Shown: positions 9,544-22,804, counted from the first letter of the stretch. The stretch: DNA of 64,000 bases from Medicago truncatula (GCF_003473485.1 NC_053045.1:58198494-58262493), one strand, 5' to 3'. Made by a program: numbers and translations. Notes: generated by a model not told the origin, from the sequence alone.

Positions 9544-12500
9544 ATGTCAGCCACCGGTGGCGCTGCCATCGCCGGCGGAAGCCGCAATCGTAATAGACAT
9601 CTCGGCGAGAATCGTTTCTATAGTCCACCACCGCTTCGTAAACACAGAGAAAAACAAGAACAACAAAGGTCTTCGCTTTCTAGAACCTCATCGGAAAATA
9701 GACCCGGTTCTTCTTCCGATTGCTCGATTTCTTCACGTGCTACATCTGATATTTCAAATTTGGATCGGTTTTTGGAGTATATTACGCCCCATGTTCCTGC
9801 ACAATATCTTCCTAAGGTTTCAATTTTCATCACCTTCAATTCAATTGCACTTTTTTATTTTCTTTTTAAGAGTTCAATTAGCATAATCATGGACCCTGTT
9901 GGCGAATTAGTGAATAAATGGGATTTTAAATAATGGGTCAATGTTTGATTCATAAAGGAATGAAATTTTAGATGTCTCTTAAATTGGGCTGTTACAAAAA
10001 ACAACATAGTATAACGTGTTAGTTTTTTAAGGTTAATGTCGGTTATTTGTTTTGTACTTTGTTTTCAATTCAAAGTACATTTTGGCTTATCTGGGTGGAA
10101 TATGTTGTTGTTGTTGTTGTGTTGTGTGGGAATGAATTGAACAGACAAGTTCAAGGAGATGGAAAACCAAGGAAGCTGAATTAGTACCGTACTATGTACT
10201 TGGAGATTTGTGGGAATCTTTTAAGGAATGGAGTGCATATGGGGCGGGTGTTCCTTTGGTGATGAATGGCAATGAATCTGTGACACAGTATTATAATGTT
10301 TCTTTGTCTGCCATTCAGCTTTATATTGATCCCACGAAACCTTCCACGCGGTTAAGGTTAGTATGTTGCCATGAAATGAAACATAGCATTTTTAAATGTT
10401 GTTCTTGAATGATTGGCATTCTACTATAATTTTGTTTTGTTTTTTAATTCTGTTTTACTATTTTCTTTTGTTATGACTTATGACCACTTGCATTAGTGTA
10501 TCTAATAACATGCATCATATTCTGCATGCTTCGTAAATGTGGCTCAAATTGCCAACTGACACCAGTGTTATTATCAAATAGAGGCGTTATAGTGCTACTG
10601 TGTAGTCGATTTTCAAGAATCTGGTATGAAAATCAATAAGCTAGCCCATTTTGGCTACGAGGGCGTTAGCGGCCATAGCAGTTGTAGCGACAATAGAGGA
10701 AAAAAAAGAATTTCGTTTTTTTGGGAAATGTTAACGAGTGCTCCCGGGGCACTCTTTAAGAACTATAAGTGGTAAGCATTTATGAAAATATGTGTATTCA
10801 ATGCATTGAAAATCAAAATATTTGATTTTTTTAAAGAATAATTGTTTATTTTGGAATGTTTAAAGAGTTTCCCGGGGCACTCGTTAACAAGACCTTTTTT
10901 TTTCCTATAAAAAAATAAAACTGTAGTGGCATTACACGAGCTGTATTTTAAAGGGTCTTGTTAACCGGTGCCCTGGCACAGGTTAAGGAATCCAAAAGTA
11001 GAAAAATTGTCTTGGAAATATAAACTGTTACTTTTAACTAACTAATTATTACACCATTTTTTAATAAAATCTTGCCTCTTTTAGCTGCTTAACCAATGCC
11101 CCGGGGGCACTGGTTAACATTCTCCTATTTTAAATAAGAAAACTGAAGAACCAGAGTGTTATTACTCATATAATCTCGCTAAGACATAAACCTCTCTATA
11201 CATAAGCTGTGCGCTGCCTCCTTGCTTTTCAACAAGCCATCTTCCATAGTTAGCGAGACTTTGGTGTTCTTCTGTCAAACATCTGAAATTTATTGGTTTC
11301 AGTAATAACTAGTCAGTATTTTTTATTTTTTTTGAAAATTGAGCTTGAGTTAATATCATGTCGCTTTCAAAAAAAAACTTTATGCAGTTTCTTAGTTGTT
11401 TGCAGCATACCTTTTTTTATATATAATTGACTTATTTTAACAGCTACGTGTCTTCTGCTATTTGCCCGCATCATTGTCTGCTATGTGGATTTTTGTCATC
11501 CCTCTATTTTCCATGACCTACTATTGATAACGATGCTGAGAATGAGAGGGTTTTACTTATTGTTCTCTGGTGCTAGAGAAAAGATTTAAAGAAGGTTCAC
11601 ATATGTTATTATTAAATTAATTAATCATCACATATTCACAAGAGTATTTTATCTGGTAGCTTTAAGCATAGCCTCTGTTGATTTAGACTTGCTAGAAACT
11701 GAATGTGATAGATAATTAATGTCACTCTAAAGTCTAAAAAGTCGTGTTGATTTGAACAGGAATGATTTTATCTGATGTCTGTATCCAAGCCTTCCAAAAT
11801 ATCCACATATTTAAGAATTTTGATTCTCTAACGTGAAAAAATGAACAGAGCTTAAATAAAACTTCACTTTTCTCTACAAATGGGAAAAGAATCGACTGAT
11901 AATCTCCCTTGACAACCGTGGTTGCTCATTCTTATTTTAGTGTTTTATTTGTTCTTGAAAAATGAGTAGATGGTACTGGCTTGTTTGAGGATGGCTATAC
12001 TAAATAAAAGTATATACAAATGACGATAGGCTCCGATACCAGCGTAGGTTCTGGTTTGAGTTTAATTCATCCTTACAAAATCAACCTGTATGGTGGGACT
12101 TACGTTTTCTCCAATAGCTTCTCATCGTTGTGCTATGGAGACGCCTTTGGCATATTATAGATAACATTCTCTTAATAATTGCACGTTGAAGGAGAACCTA
12201 TATGTAGGAGGAGAGGGGAAGGGAGAGCTTCCATCTTTTTTAATAGAGAGTTTGTAGAGAATGACAATTGAAGGCTTTATAATTATTATATTTTTAATTT
12301 TAAGAGTAATATCACAACATAGACTGGGTTTGAAGAATTTACCAAAACCTTCTAAAATTCTTTACCGTAATATGGGGGAACTTAAAAATTTATTGGAAGG
12401 GGATTTTGGAGGGCTTGGAAAAATTCTTTAAACCCTTTTCATCCCTTTATAGTAATCTCAAAATCAAAAATATATTAATCATAAACATTCTCTTCTCGTT

Positions 12501-14225
12501 CTCTACAAAATTACCCTCTCAAATAAGGTGGGAGATTTCTCTATTTCTTTCTCCTCCTCCCCCGACAGCAATTCCCTTCCCTCCTCTCCAAACTCCCAAA
12601 CAGAGCAAGAAGCTTAAGAATTCACATGACTTACTGTCTTGTATTTTCAATCTTTCATGATTTATTTCCTCGATCACCACGTGTATATCAGGTTGTCTAC
12701 AGTGGGTAAGTTGGTTGCATATTTACATGTGAGGGATGTGAGATCTAAAGAACCTGGCATGGGAACAATAAGAAAGTGACTACCGAAACTCGCCTCTTTT
12801 GTATGTACGTATAAATCAGTTCAATCTAACTGTTTTAGTACTACAGATAAACTGAGTTTACTTCTGACACTGCAACTGTATTTTAGACAATTGGGTTGAA
12901 GTCAGCACATTTGCTCCACCATTCACAAGTCACAATACTCCGTAGCTCCATTAAATAATTGTCACATTTTCACTTGTTGCCACTGAGAGAGTATTCGGTC
13001 GTGCTGCTCATAGCCTTCTTGTTTCTTACTTCAATGAATCACATCCTACAAGTTCTAAGCAACATTTAATATGATGCATTTTATCTTGGTTTTATTTTAA
13101 CAAACACAATCATTTTGATGCCACAAGATCACTTTTACAAGACTGTCTTTTCACTTTACCTTTCTAATGTAACAAGTTTTGATCTTATTTTGAAACAAAT
13201 GTACCAGTTTACCATTTTAGCTGAATCAAAGACTGTTGAACATAGTATCATTCACATTTCCACCATATTCCAGGAAATCTAGTCAAGAAAGTGACTCCGA
13301 GTCAACCAGAGAGACAAGCAGCGATAGCAGCAGTGGCTATTGTAATGAAAGAGGACCAAAAACTAATCACGGCAGTGGGAATCATCTTAATGCATTGGAT
13401 GCATGCAATCATGCTGTGGAAAGGGTCTCATTAAGTAAACCTTCAACGGGTTCACCGAGTGAAGAGACTGAGAGCTCCAACCCTCCTGGTCAGCTGATAT
13501 TTCAATACTTTGAGCATGAGACACCTTATAATCGTGAACCATTAGCAGATAAGGCAAGATGCTATCCTTTGGCTGGTTTGAATGCTGGGGCTATATTGCT
13601 TTTTAACCTAACATGTATTTGTATTTCTTGACTCAGATTTCTAGTCTTGCAAGTCAATTTCCAGAGTTGAAGACTTACTGGAGTTGTGATCTTTCACCTG
13701 CAAGTTGGGTTTCGCTGGCTTGGTATGTTGTTTTCAACCTTTTGTCCATGATATTATTGTGGTTTTATAATGTACATGATAATTACTGATTCTAAATTAT
13801 TTGTTGCTCTGAAGGTATCCAATATATAGAATACCTACCGGTCCAACACTGCAGAGTTTGAGTGCCTGCTTCCTGACTTTCCATTCCCTGTCAACAGCTT
13901 TACAAAGTATGTCTCGGTGTCTTTGTTTAGTTTCTGTGTCCGCAAAATGATGGCAACTAACATTTTGATCTTTGAATCAGGTTCAAATACTGACCCACTT
14001 AATATTCATTATTCAAGAGGTAGGGACATATCATCCAAGCTATCGTTACCAATCTTTGGGCTTGCCCATCACAAGTTCAAAATTTCTATCTGGGATCCAG
14101 ATGGAGTTTCTGAATCTCAGAAAGCCAATTCTCTAGCACGAGCTGCTGAAAATTGGCTTAGGCTATTGCAAGTAAATCATCCTGATTACAATTTCTTTAC
14201 GACCCATCCTATATATTCGAGATAG
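9544..14225 (+). CDS. DUF789 family protein
   Basis: Six exons in frame: 9544-9816, 10145-10356, 13274-13553, 13637-13722, 13815-13906 and 13981-14225, giving 395 residues. All introns are GT-AG except intron 3, which has a GC donor (AAG|GCAAGA). DUF789 hallmarks: [20 protein letters not shown] (about 72-91), [20 protein letters not shown] then [13 protein letters not shown] (about 104-150), [20 protein letters not shown] just before intron 3, [32 protein letters not shown], and a C-terminal half with [12 protein letters not shown]. The N-terminus is basic and Ser-rich, and exon 3 is Ser/Glu-rich and probably disordered. Function is unknown for this plant family. The second intron is about 2.9 kb and holds two MITEs. 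The frame is intact throughout. Confidence 0.9.
10723..10894. mobile_element. MITE of the GTTAACGAGTGC family, in DUF789 intron 2
   Basis: Inverted ends: left GGGAAATGTTAACGAGTGCT, right (reversed) GGTCTTGTTAACGAGTGCCC. The middle is AT-rich. It is flanked by T runs on both sides, so the target duplication cannot be read clearly. Related copies: 10953, 19577, 25590, 39364 and 55759. Confidence 0.75.
10953..11125. mobile_element. MITE of the same family, with 9-bp target duplication
   Basis: Inverted ends GGGTCTTGTTAACCGGTGCC and (reversed) GGAGAATGTTAACCAGTGCC. It is flanked by TATTTTAAA on both sides (10944-10952 and 11126-11134). A 9-bp duplication with these ends points to a Mutator-like MITE. 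It is 173 bp long and sits 58 bp from its sister copy in the same intron. Confidence 0.85.
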
Positions 14226-15633
14226 CAGAGCTTTCCCTCAACAGAAGCAGCCCAATTCTCAAACTGCGGCATGTATTCCTTCCCGGTATCACTTCTGTTG
14301 TTCATTAAGTGAACTGTTATTTTTCCATGTCTTCAATTATAAACACCACGATCGCTTGTGTCTTCGTAATATAAGCAAGCGGGGTTGCTTAACTAGGGGA
14401 TTCCGGGGAGAAGGAAAGTTATTGAAAATTACAAACATTTAATATTTATATTGACCCGCTTCTGATATCACAGAATGCAAAAGCCCTTGACCAAGATTTT
14501 CTGCTTCTTTTATGTCACTTACCCGAGGATGATGTCGAAAATATCCAACTGATACATATTTCACCTGATACTGCTTGTCTAGTACAGTAGCTACTTTATA
14601 CCTGATACACACCCTTTTGGTGAGATGAGATGTAATTGTCTTAAAAGATTTACTACCCACTTACTTAACTGATTTGGAAATGTTTGCCATTATTATAACA
14701 TAAGCCAACATTTTTTTTTATGGAATCTTGACTTTGTGATTTGCAGTATGTATTTCTATAATATTTTTGGGAGGGACTATGTGGGATTGGAAATTAAATG
14801 AGATGAGGACCATACTTAACAAAGCTGATTATCCGTGCCAAAAGAACTAATGATGGGTTACCAGCAGTAATTTATATAATTATCATTTCCTCTTTAATAG
14901 AACTGCAACAGTTAATTAAACTCAGACAACTAGACAACATAAAAACCTTAATGGGAAATTACAGATGTGAAGTGTGGTAAGCAAATTGAGAACTTCTGGT
15001 TTCTTAAATTTTAAACATGATTCCAACATAAGTGATGGAATGGTGTGAGTGAAACAGCGTCAAAAGCTCAACGATAAGGATATGCAAATTCAGGATTTCA
15101 ATTAGTATCACCATGACTTTGTCAATGACTACCAAATATTAATCAATCGTAAAATTTGCCAAATAGAATCAAACATAAGAAGCAAAGTTATGTGCATGAA
15201 ACATTGAAAACAAACAAATTGGAGAGTAAGTCACACAACGATTAAAAGAGGATTGTTATAGCAAAAGATTTTACAGTCAGATTTTAGTTATCTTTGAGCC
15301 AAACTTTAAATTACCAATATTTTTTTCTCTTAGGAATTTTAGAGTTGATAGTAAAAAACAAATGACTTATTTGCAGTGTAAGGTTTTTTTTATTTTTTAG
15401 GGGAGCAGTGAAAGAATTTATTTCTGTCGTAATTAATTTTTTGATAATTATATCCTCCCGCACATAATCATAAACCTGATTTTAATAAATGAAAATTATC
15501 ATCCAAACAACCTAATTACACTTGATTTTAGTAATCAAAATAGAGAAATTAATTACAGACATATATCTATGTAACTTGATTTCGATTGGACTAAATTATT
15601 TATATATTTATAATACAGTAGTGTAAGTAACAT
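14226..15633. other. DUF789 3' flank and intergenic DNA
   Basis: The first few hundred bases are the likely 3' UTR of the DUF789 gene. I see no further gene, and short open frames here carry no recognisable motif. Confidence 0.5.
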
Positions 15634-15707
15634 GCTCTCGTAGCTCAGTTGGTTAGAGCACCTGTTTAGTAAGCGGGAGGTCTTGAGTTCAACTCTCAAC
15701 GAGAGCA
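15634..15707 (+). tRNA. tRNA-Thr (anticodon AGT)
   Basis: 74 nt folding as a complete cloverleaf: acceptor stem GCTCTCG with CGAGAGC plus discriminator A, D arm GCTCAGTTGGTTAGAGC, anticodon arm CCTGT-TTAGTAA-GCGGG with AGT, variable AGGTC, and T arm TTGAG-TTCAACT-CTCAA. The A box (TAGCTCAGTTGG) and B box (AGTTCAACTC) are present. A run of five T follows within 10 bp as a Pol III terminator. There is no intron. It decodes ACU (and ACC through inosine). Confidence 0.95.
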
Positions 15708-18700
15708 AATTTTTAATATTCCTCATTATTTTGTATATCTGTAGCGGACTTGACTGTTATTATATTATATTCTTGAGGCAAGTACGAGTAAATAAAACCC
15801 CAGTTCTGGAGGTAATTGTGCTGTCTTTAATAAAAGCCAAATGAAATTGATTTGTGTAAAAAGAAAGTGTAGTTCATAATTCATAACCTCGTAGTGTGTA
15901 TTGTTTTTATTTTGTTTGCTCAATTGGATGAGAGGTAGTTGGAGATGAGGAAATCTTGTACTTGTCCTCTAAACATATCATATTTTCAACTTCCACATAA
16001 GGTAAATACTCCTACGAAAAATGTAGAGCATACTAAGAACTGACTTTGAACTTAAAGTTCGGATAACTCCAAAGTCGAGAAATAAGTCACAATTGTTTTC
16101 TAATGACGACTAGAGTATAATACTATGTCAAAATTGCTTTAGTACATAAACTCTTCTCTAAAACATCCAATGGTGACTGGAGCTGAAAGCTCGGATAACT
16201 CCAACGTCGAGAAATAAACCACAATTGTTTTCTAATGACGACTAGAGTATAATACTATGTCAAAATTGCTTTAGTACAGAAACTCTTCTCTAAAACATCC
16301 AATGGTCCCTAGCACACGCGTGTGTCCACGCACGCACGCACGCACACTCTAAAAACAAATATCATAGTTCAACTCGCAACACTTTTGAGACGATATTATA
16401 AGAGAAGAAAATGTATGATACAAGTTGAAATATTTTTGAATGGTGCATCTTGTAACAAAAAAACTAAAGTTCATATATACAACTTTGATCCCCCTCTTCC
16501 TTTACAATATCAAGCTATGTTCCACCTTTTCAATATGTATTATTTTAACCAATACCAACCAAATTTTTTATTGTTAATAGATCGTGGAAGACACTTAAAA
16601 CAAGATCTATTACTTCTATCACTAAGTGTATATTTGGTAACATGATGGTATGTCAGAATCACAATGATGCACCATAATTTTTGTAGAAACTATGAAACAT
16701 AGTTTTTTGAGAATTACGTTGATTCATTATGTTCTGATATACCCACCGTAGTACAAAACATTGGCTAAAAAGTTTGTCTAATGTTCTTGATAAACACATT
16801 TTTACTGGCCATCAAAATAAATTTGCCACCAGAACATAAATCATAAACAATTTATAGCGGGATAGCTTCAAGATTGTATTTACAAGAAAATCTAGTTAGA
16901 AACAAGAGCATCAACATATTTTTATCAACCTATAATGTTGTCGGTGGACTAGTTCCTTGGTCAAGTAAGTTATGTTTAAATGGGTTATTGAGGTCGAGGA
17001 AGCTTTGTATTCCTGAAAATACATAATACAACAATATTTATTCTTTATCATTTATTAATTATGAGAGAAAGGGATGGATGTTCATATCAACTAAAAAAGG
17101 AACATAAGATGCTTACCCTACACAAGAATGGACGAGGTCGAAGGGCCAGGTGATGTTGAGAACACCAAATCATATGTAAGATTTGTACAAGTGAAAAGTT
17201 AGTGTCACTCTTACAAAAGGAATAAGAAATAATTACCCTATCATGTCAATAAAACCTTTTTCTCTTTTATGGCTGCTTCAACATTTTTAGCAGTTAGCTA
17301 ACACTATGAGTTATATGTACCTATGTGTAAAATTGACAACAATGAGTGAAAAATATGATGAACTTCACAAGATTTTACTTATTTCAATTTTATTTGTATC
17401 TTGCATAGATTTTGTAGGCCTTTCAAAAGTCGATATCATTTGTCAGCATATTTTAAAATGGGTTTGGCTAACATATTATTTCTTTCACTATAACACTATT
17501 ATTTTTTGCTGTATTGGTCGCTCATCACAGATTCAACCGAAGGGGTTACACATAAAATCTCACCTTTAGTCAGTGTGTTTTACCTCTAAGTTATTTTAAG
17601 ACAATAATTTTCTTTTTTGAATTCTAACATACGATGACAGAAATTCCACTCATCACATATTCTTTTTTTGGGAGAAGCACATATTAACAAATTGATATAT
17701 TAGTCTCTTCTTTTAACACAATTCTCACATGTCATAAAGTTAGTTACAATTTTATACTCTACATAAGATTAAAATTTTAAAGAGTAATCAATCATTAATT
17801 GAAATTTATTGTAAGATAAATCAAATTTGAGAAAACTCATAACAAATACAAATTAATTACATTTCATCAAATTATTTTATACATAATGATGAAAAAATAT
17901 TGCACCACTGTCCGTAAAGTTTAATTCAACTCACAACAACGTCAATATTGATAAATTTGACACTTTAATTTCACTCAAAATCAAATTCAAAACCTTGTAA
18001 TTTTGTGTATAAGTTTAAGGTATTGCTTGTCAGATTGTCTACGGATAAAAAAAGTATTGCACTACTATCTGGTACTATTAGTTTTATAAAGATGATGTTA
18101 AATAGTGTAAGGTATTTCTATTTTAATTGAGTTTTGAGGTTTTTATTTGGGTCTTAAGTTTGCATGTGAAAATTGTATTATTTCCTCCTTTCCAGTTTAT
18201 AAGACTATCTTACAAAAATCACAGGTATTATGTCTCATTCCAATCCCTTTATTTTATTTTAGATAAACAGATTGATCGTAGCAAGAGAAGACATACATGA
18301 AGTTAAATATTTTACCATCTTATACACGTATTGTACCAGTTTTAGATAATTCCTTATGTATTTTTTCAACTAGCTTATGCACTTAGAGCAAATCAAAATA
18401 GTTTAAGAAATTTTTCTCAGTCAAGTTCTGAATAAAATAGATGAGGCTTATAACTTATAACAAGCATATGCTCTATGAACATGTTTTAGCGTAAGAAAAA
18501 GAGATGAACATGTTTTAAAGTAATAAATTTTTTTGAGGCGAAAGAGATGAACGAATTGGCAGAGAGGAGATGAAGAAGAAAAAATAGAGAGATGAAGAAG
18601 ATAGAATCTTTAGTTTTTAACATTTCAAATTTTGATGTTTACGTCTTTCACTTTCGTCCCTCTGCAACTTTACGTTTTTGGTTTTGGTCTCTCAAATCAT

Positions 18701-19300
18701 ATCATTTATCATTTGTCATGCGACATAAATGTTTTTGCCATGTCAGCGATTGTCACGTATGACTCCGTTTACCAGCTCAGCGTTTCTGTAACAAAAATTA
18801 ACATTAGAGACTAAAACAAAAAAGTTAACAACTTACATAGATTATATTAAAACGAAAAAGATACAGGGACAAAAACTAAAAACACGCGAACCTTTTTTAC
18901 ATATTTAAGCATATGTATGTTTAATACACCAATCCTTGTTACTCTATATTCTTTGTCTTATCCATATTTGGAATTGAAATATTCATAGGAGGCTACCTCT
19001 TATGTCGGTTTCCTAGCCAATTTAATTTCATCATGGTTCCTTGTCTTGGATGTTTACGCAATCTTTTTGTTCTACTTCGATTTAATGTAATATGGTACAA
19101 TATTTCTAGATTAATTCTATAGTCTTTATGTAACTTTGTTTGTAATGTAAGAACAAAAAATTAATACTAAGTTAATAAAGAAGATAAGCCAAAAGTTTGT
19201 GTTGGGTGTCTGACTCTGGCTAGCACTTGTAATGTTTGTGATTGTGAGGTAGGCATTGCCTTGCTGGAAAAGGACATGTATGAGATGCGCACGTACGTTA
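15708..19300. other. Gene-free stretch with a tandem duplication
   Basis: AT-rich with no convincing gene. It contains the 132-bp tandem duplication at about 16043-16306 and an ACGC tetranucleotide run at 16326-16345. The open frames here (for example 16322-16645 and 17306-17569) have no domain and no splice support. Confidence 0.5.
16043..16306. repeat. Two-copy tandem duplication, about 132-bp unit
   Basis: Both units contain GGATAACTCCAA, TCGAGAAATAA, ACAATTGTTTTCTAATGACG and AAACATCCAATGG in the same order. They differ by only a few bases, so the duplication is fairly recent. No coding content. Confidence 0.85.
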
Positions 19301-19303
19301 TAA

Positions 19304-19520
19304 GTGGGACCCTTTTTATGACAAATGAATTTGCGTGGGTCCCACGTCTTACGCGTTGGCCCACTTACTACTATGCAACCTGTTGCTTAATTAATCTCTA
19401 TTGGGATGGGACCCACACCTGCATTGCTTCTAATTTACCACGTGGCACGTTGGGCTTTCGGTTCAATGTCTTTTGCCACCTCACTTTCGCTGATGATGTG
19501 GACCGCTTTTACGTGGGCCC
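19304..19520. promoter_or_regulatory. Cluster of TCP-like and G-box motifs
   Basis: Within about 220 bp I read GTGGGACCC (19304), the palindrome GTGGGTCCCAC (19335), GGCCCAC (19358), GGGACCCAC (19408), the G-box CCACGTGG (19438) and GTGGGCCC (19513). GTGGGNCC/GGNCCCAC are TCP-factor consensus sites and CACGTG is bound by bZIP/bHLH factors. No gene start is evident beside the cluster. It may be an enhancer, the promoter of an unrecognised transcript, or repeat-derived. Confidence 0.35.
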
Positions 19521-19576
19521 TCTATCTTTTATCTACTTGCATTACCTTATCATTATCACACTATATTTTTCTCTTT

Positions 19577-19752
19577 CGAGAATGTTAATGGTACTCCGAG
19601 ACATTGGTTAAGCAGTTAAAAAAGATAAAATTTTATTAAAAAATATCGTAATAATTAGTTAGTTAAAAGTAATAGTTTGTATTTTCAAAACAATTTTTTT
19701 ACTTTTAAATTCCTTAATCAATATTCTGGAACATTGATTAACAGAACTCTTT
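19577..19752. mobile_element. Diverged MITE of the GTTAAC family
   Basis: Its reverse complement aligns along its whole length with the element at 10953-11125, including the shared interior ACTTTTAACTAACTAATTAT and CTGCTTAACCAATG. The terminal repeats have decayed, so it is an older insertion. Confidence 0.65.
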
Positions 19753-21720
19753 TCTTTTTACCGAAAGAAAGTTATCACACTATCATTTTCTTAAGTGTAG
19801 AAATTCACCACTTCTAGTTTCTTAAAAGAAAAAAAATATCTATTTCCTAGTTCTATCGACATGTATATGGTTAACTTGTTTGAATTTACATCTCTTACTT
19901 TTAAATAATTCATTTGTATCTCATGAATTTAATTGATATGGATGGTTAAAGTAAACAAAATATTGTGTATGCATGCAGTAAACGATGTCAATAGAATTCA
20001 TTAAATATATTTATTATTTGTATTATTTTTTTTGACCTTTTCAAAAAGCATAGTCTATTAGTTTAAAAAAAAGGACAATCTATTATTTTTATTTATCTTA
20101 TTATTCTACTATAGATGAACATATTAAATACCCTTCAAGAAAAGAAAATATATTGCATTAAAAAGAATTATTTAATTGATAAAATTCAATTCATTTATTT
20201 ATTAATATGAATTGTCAGTGGCCTATCCACATTTTTCTTCTTCTAATTCCAATAGATCGTAAACTCAACGAATTTGTGACATATGGGTGGGTACCTGTAT
20301 TGGACTTTGCTACCACGTTGGATTTTCAGCACAGGCCCACAGACAGCTTGAAGTGTTAATAAAGTTGAGTTTAGTGATTAAAACTTGGTGTCCTAATCCA
20401 ATAGTTCTCACAATTTTGACTCCCTTTAGTTTAGTGGTTAACTCAGCCTGGTGTGTTGCTCTCTCATAGCCCCTAATCCAATAGAAAATTATCTTTTGGT
20501 AGGTTTTATGAAATCTAACTTTGAGGGTTGACGTTTTGAAAAGGAGAAAAGACTAACATAACAATTTAACATTTTACATTTAAGGAAAAAAAACTTTCGG
20601 TAGATGTTTTTATTGTATTTTGAGCAATTTAGAGGGCTCATAGAGAAACTACCATACATGTATAGGAACAAGGGTGAATTGATTTTTTAAGAGGTTGTCT
20701 AGTTCAACTAGTTTAAGCTAAAGGTTGATGAATTGAATAGGTCCATCATTCAAGTTGAGACTAAGAGAAAAAACTAACATAACAATTAACATATTAGATT
20801 TATCACTGAAAAAAAATTGAATTGGTTTGACTGCCTTGACATCACATGATTTTGCAATCCTATGCTTGTATGTAGTATCTTGGCGGCAATTTGGACCTCC
20901 CGTGCTTTTGAAGAGTGATAAATCAAAATTGCTACACACATCATAACAAAGAAAAGGAAATAACTTACACTATGTTTACTCCATGAAAACGTTTTTATTT
21001 TATTTTGTCAAGTAATTTAATAGTTAGAATTCATCTTTTAAGGTTAATAAGTAGGATATTTGAATCCTTACATATAACAATGCATAGTTCCTGTCAACTG
21101 AGATATGCTGATGAAGACTTTTCTAATTTTATTATTTCTAATATTTCATCTTCTCTCCCTTATGGTCGGTCATTTTAAGAGTTTCACTTTTCTTATTAGC
21201 ATTTTATTGTTTTGAAAGATCTTGTTACTAACAAATTAAAATGAACACCCCTTTAGAAATTTAAAAAAATATTACAAAGTAAAGACGTCTTAAGAGAAAC
21301 TAACATATGTGAAAGGTAATTCCTACATCATCTGAACCCAAGGCAAGGCTGACCTCATGAAAGTAGAGAGGATGTAATTTTATAGGAACGAAAATCTTTT
21401 TAACCTTAATTTTTTAATGTGAAAATAATGGAGAAACAGAGTTCTTATTTTCATTGTGTGTTTGAAAATAATATAAAAATATTTTTCGGTGTCGTAAAAT
21501 GATTAGTGCCAACCTCTTATGGCTCCAGAGGTATAAAATGTTAACCGTCAATAGCATGTAGAGGACTAATTTTCTTCTGCATGTGAAATTTCTCAAACCA
21601 TCTCGTGTGTAGGGAAACTTGAGACACAGAGATAAATGTTGAACTCCATATTGATAATAGAGATCTAAAGCTATAGAGTTGATGTAATTGAAGACTTTTC
21701 TATCACATATTTATGTAATG
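19753..21720. other. Gene-free AT-rich stretch
   Basis: I see no gene, RNA or clear repeat here. The short open frames have no recognisable features. Confidence 0.5.
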
Positions 21721-21721
21721 A

Positions 21722-22413
21722 CTAGAGCTGTCAAAACAGGCCGGCCCGTTTAGCCCGAATAAATATAGGGTTTGGGCCTAAAATATTGAGTCCGAATTTT
21801 AAAAGGGCTTTTTAGCCCGGCCCTTAAAAGTCTGGTACCCGTTAGGGCTAGCCCGAATGGGCCGCGGGTAGCCCGTTAGCCCGCATAACAAAAAAAAAAT
21901 TCTATAAATTATATATATTTTTCAAATAATTATTTACTTAGTTGATTATCAAAGTAAAAAACAAAAGTGAAAATTCAATGAATTAACACAAATATAAATG
22001 TAATATAAAATTATATTTATTCATTTCGTTAATTATAGTTTTAAAGATCGAATATATAAATATCTATAACCATAACATATCTAATTTATTTAAAATCATT
22101 TTTCTCGTCGTTTTAGTTTACGACGTTTGTACGAAAATGTTTACAATTTACTTTTGTGCTAGACATTATTTAAACATATTAAAAATATTATTTATAAAAA
22201 AATTATAGTAGTGTTTTATAGTATTTTTTTAAAATAAAAAAAAATATATAATTTTTAATACGGGCCGGCCCGTTTAGCCCGCGGCCCGTGTAGGGCCGGG
22301 CTCGGGTAGTATATTTCAATCCCGTTTTGTCAACCGGGCTTTTTGGCCCGGCCCGCTAAAGCCTGCTAGGGCCGGCCCGTTTAGGACCGGGCCGCCCGTT
22401 TTGACAGCTCTAG
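21722..22413. mobile_element. Foldback-type element with GC-rich terminal repeats
   Basis: The ends are inverted: CTAGAGCTGTCAAAACAGGC on the left and its near complement ending GTTTTGACAGCTCTAG on the right. Beyond them, repeated GGCCGGCCCGTTTAGCCCG blocks fill about 150 bp at each end, with an AT-rich core between. GAGCTGTCAAAAC-type ends are seen on plant hAT-like MITEs. The GC-rich arms are striking in this AT-rich surrounding. No coding capacity. Confidence 0.7.
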
Positions 22414-22520
22414 TAATGGCATCAATTCTGATGTGGAGTGTGATTTTGAATTTACACCGATTAGATCTAAAGCTTATTAAAAGCATATTATCATAACCAA
22501 CATGCGCCTCATCTCATATA

Positions 22521-22802
22521 CTCCCTCCGTCTCAAATTGTACGTCGCTTTAGAAAAAAAAAATTGTTCCAAATTATATGTCGCTTTACAATACCAATGAA
22601 ATATTTATGTTACTTTTCCTATTATATCCTTAACTATTAATTACTCTCTCTTCTTTCAATTATTTCATTTATCTTTTCCATACCATTTATTAGGGATAAT
22701 TTTGTAAAACAACTCATAATTTCTCTTCCCTATGCAATATTAATAACATTTCTTAATACGTGTGAAATGACCAAAACGTCTTACAATTTGGAACGGAGGG
22801 AG
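22521..22802. mobile_element. Stowaway-like MITE
   Basis: Left end CTCCCTCCGTCTCAAATTGT, right end reversed CTCCCTCCGTTCCAAATTGT, flanked by TA on each side. About 282 bp, noncoding. A truncated relative lies at about 36835-37140. Confidence 0.8.
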
Positions 22803-22804
22803 TA

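Noticed and set aside
12238-12660. Possible extra element or exon inside DUF789 intron 2
   Set aside because: GGGGGAACTT and CTCCCAAACAGAGC pieces hint at a decayed transposon, but no clear inverted ends or duplication could be fixed, and DUF789 homology does not need an exon here.
16322-16645. 107-aa open frame starting in an ACGC repeat
   Set aside because: Low-complexity start, AT-driven composition, and no splice or domain support.
19261-19611. 116-aa open frame over the TCP/G-box cluster
   Set aside because: No recognisable motifs; the motif spacing and composition fit regulatory DNA better than protein.
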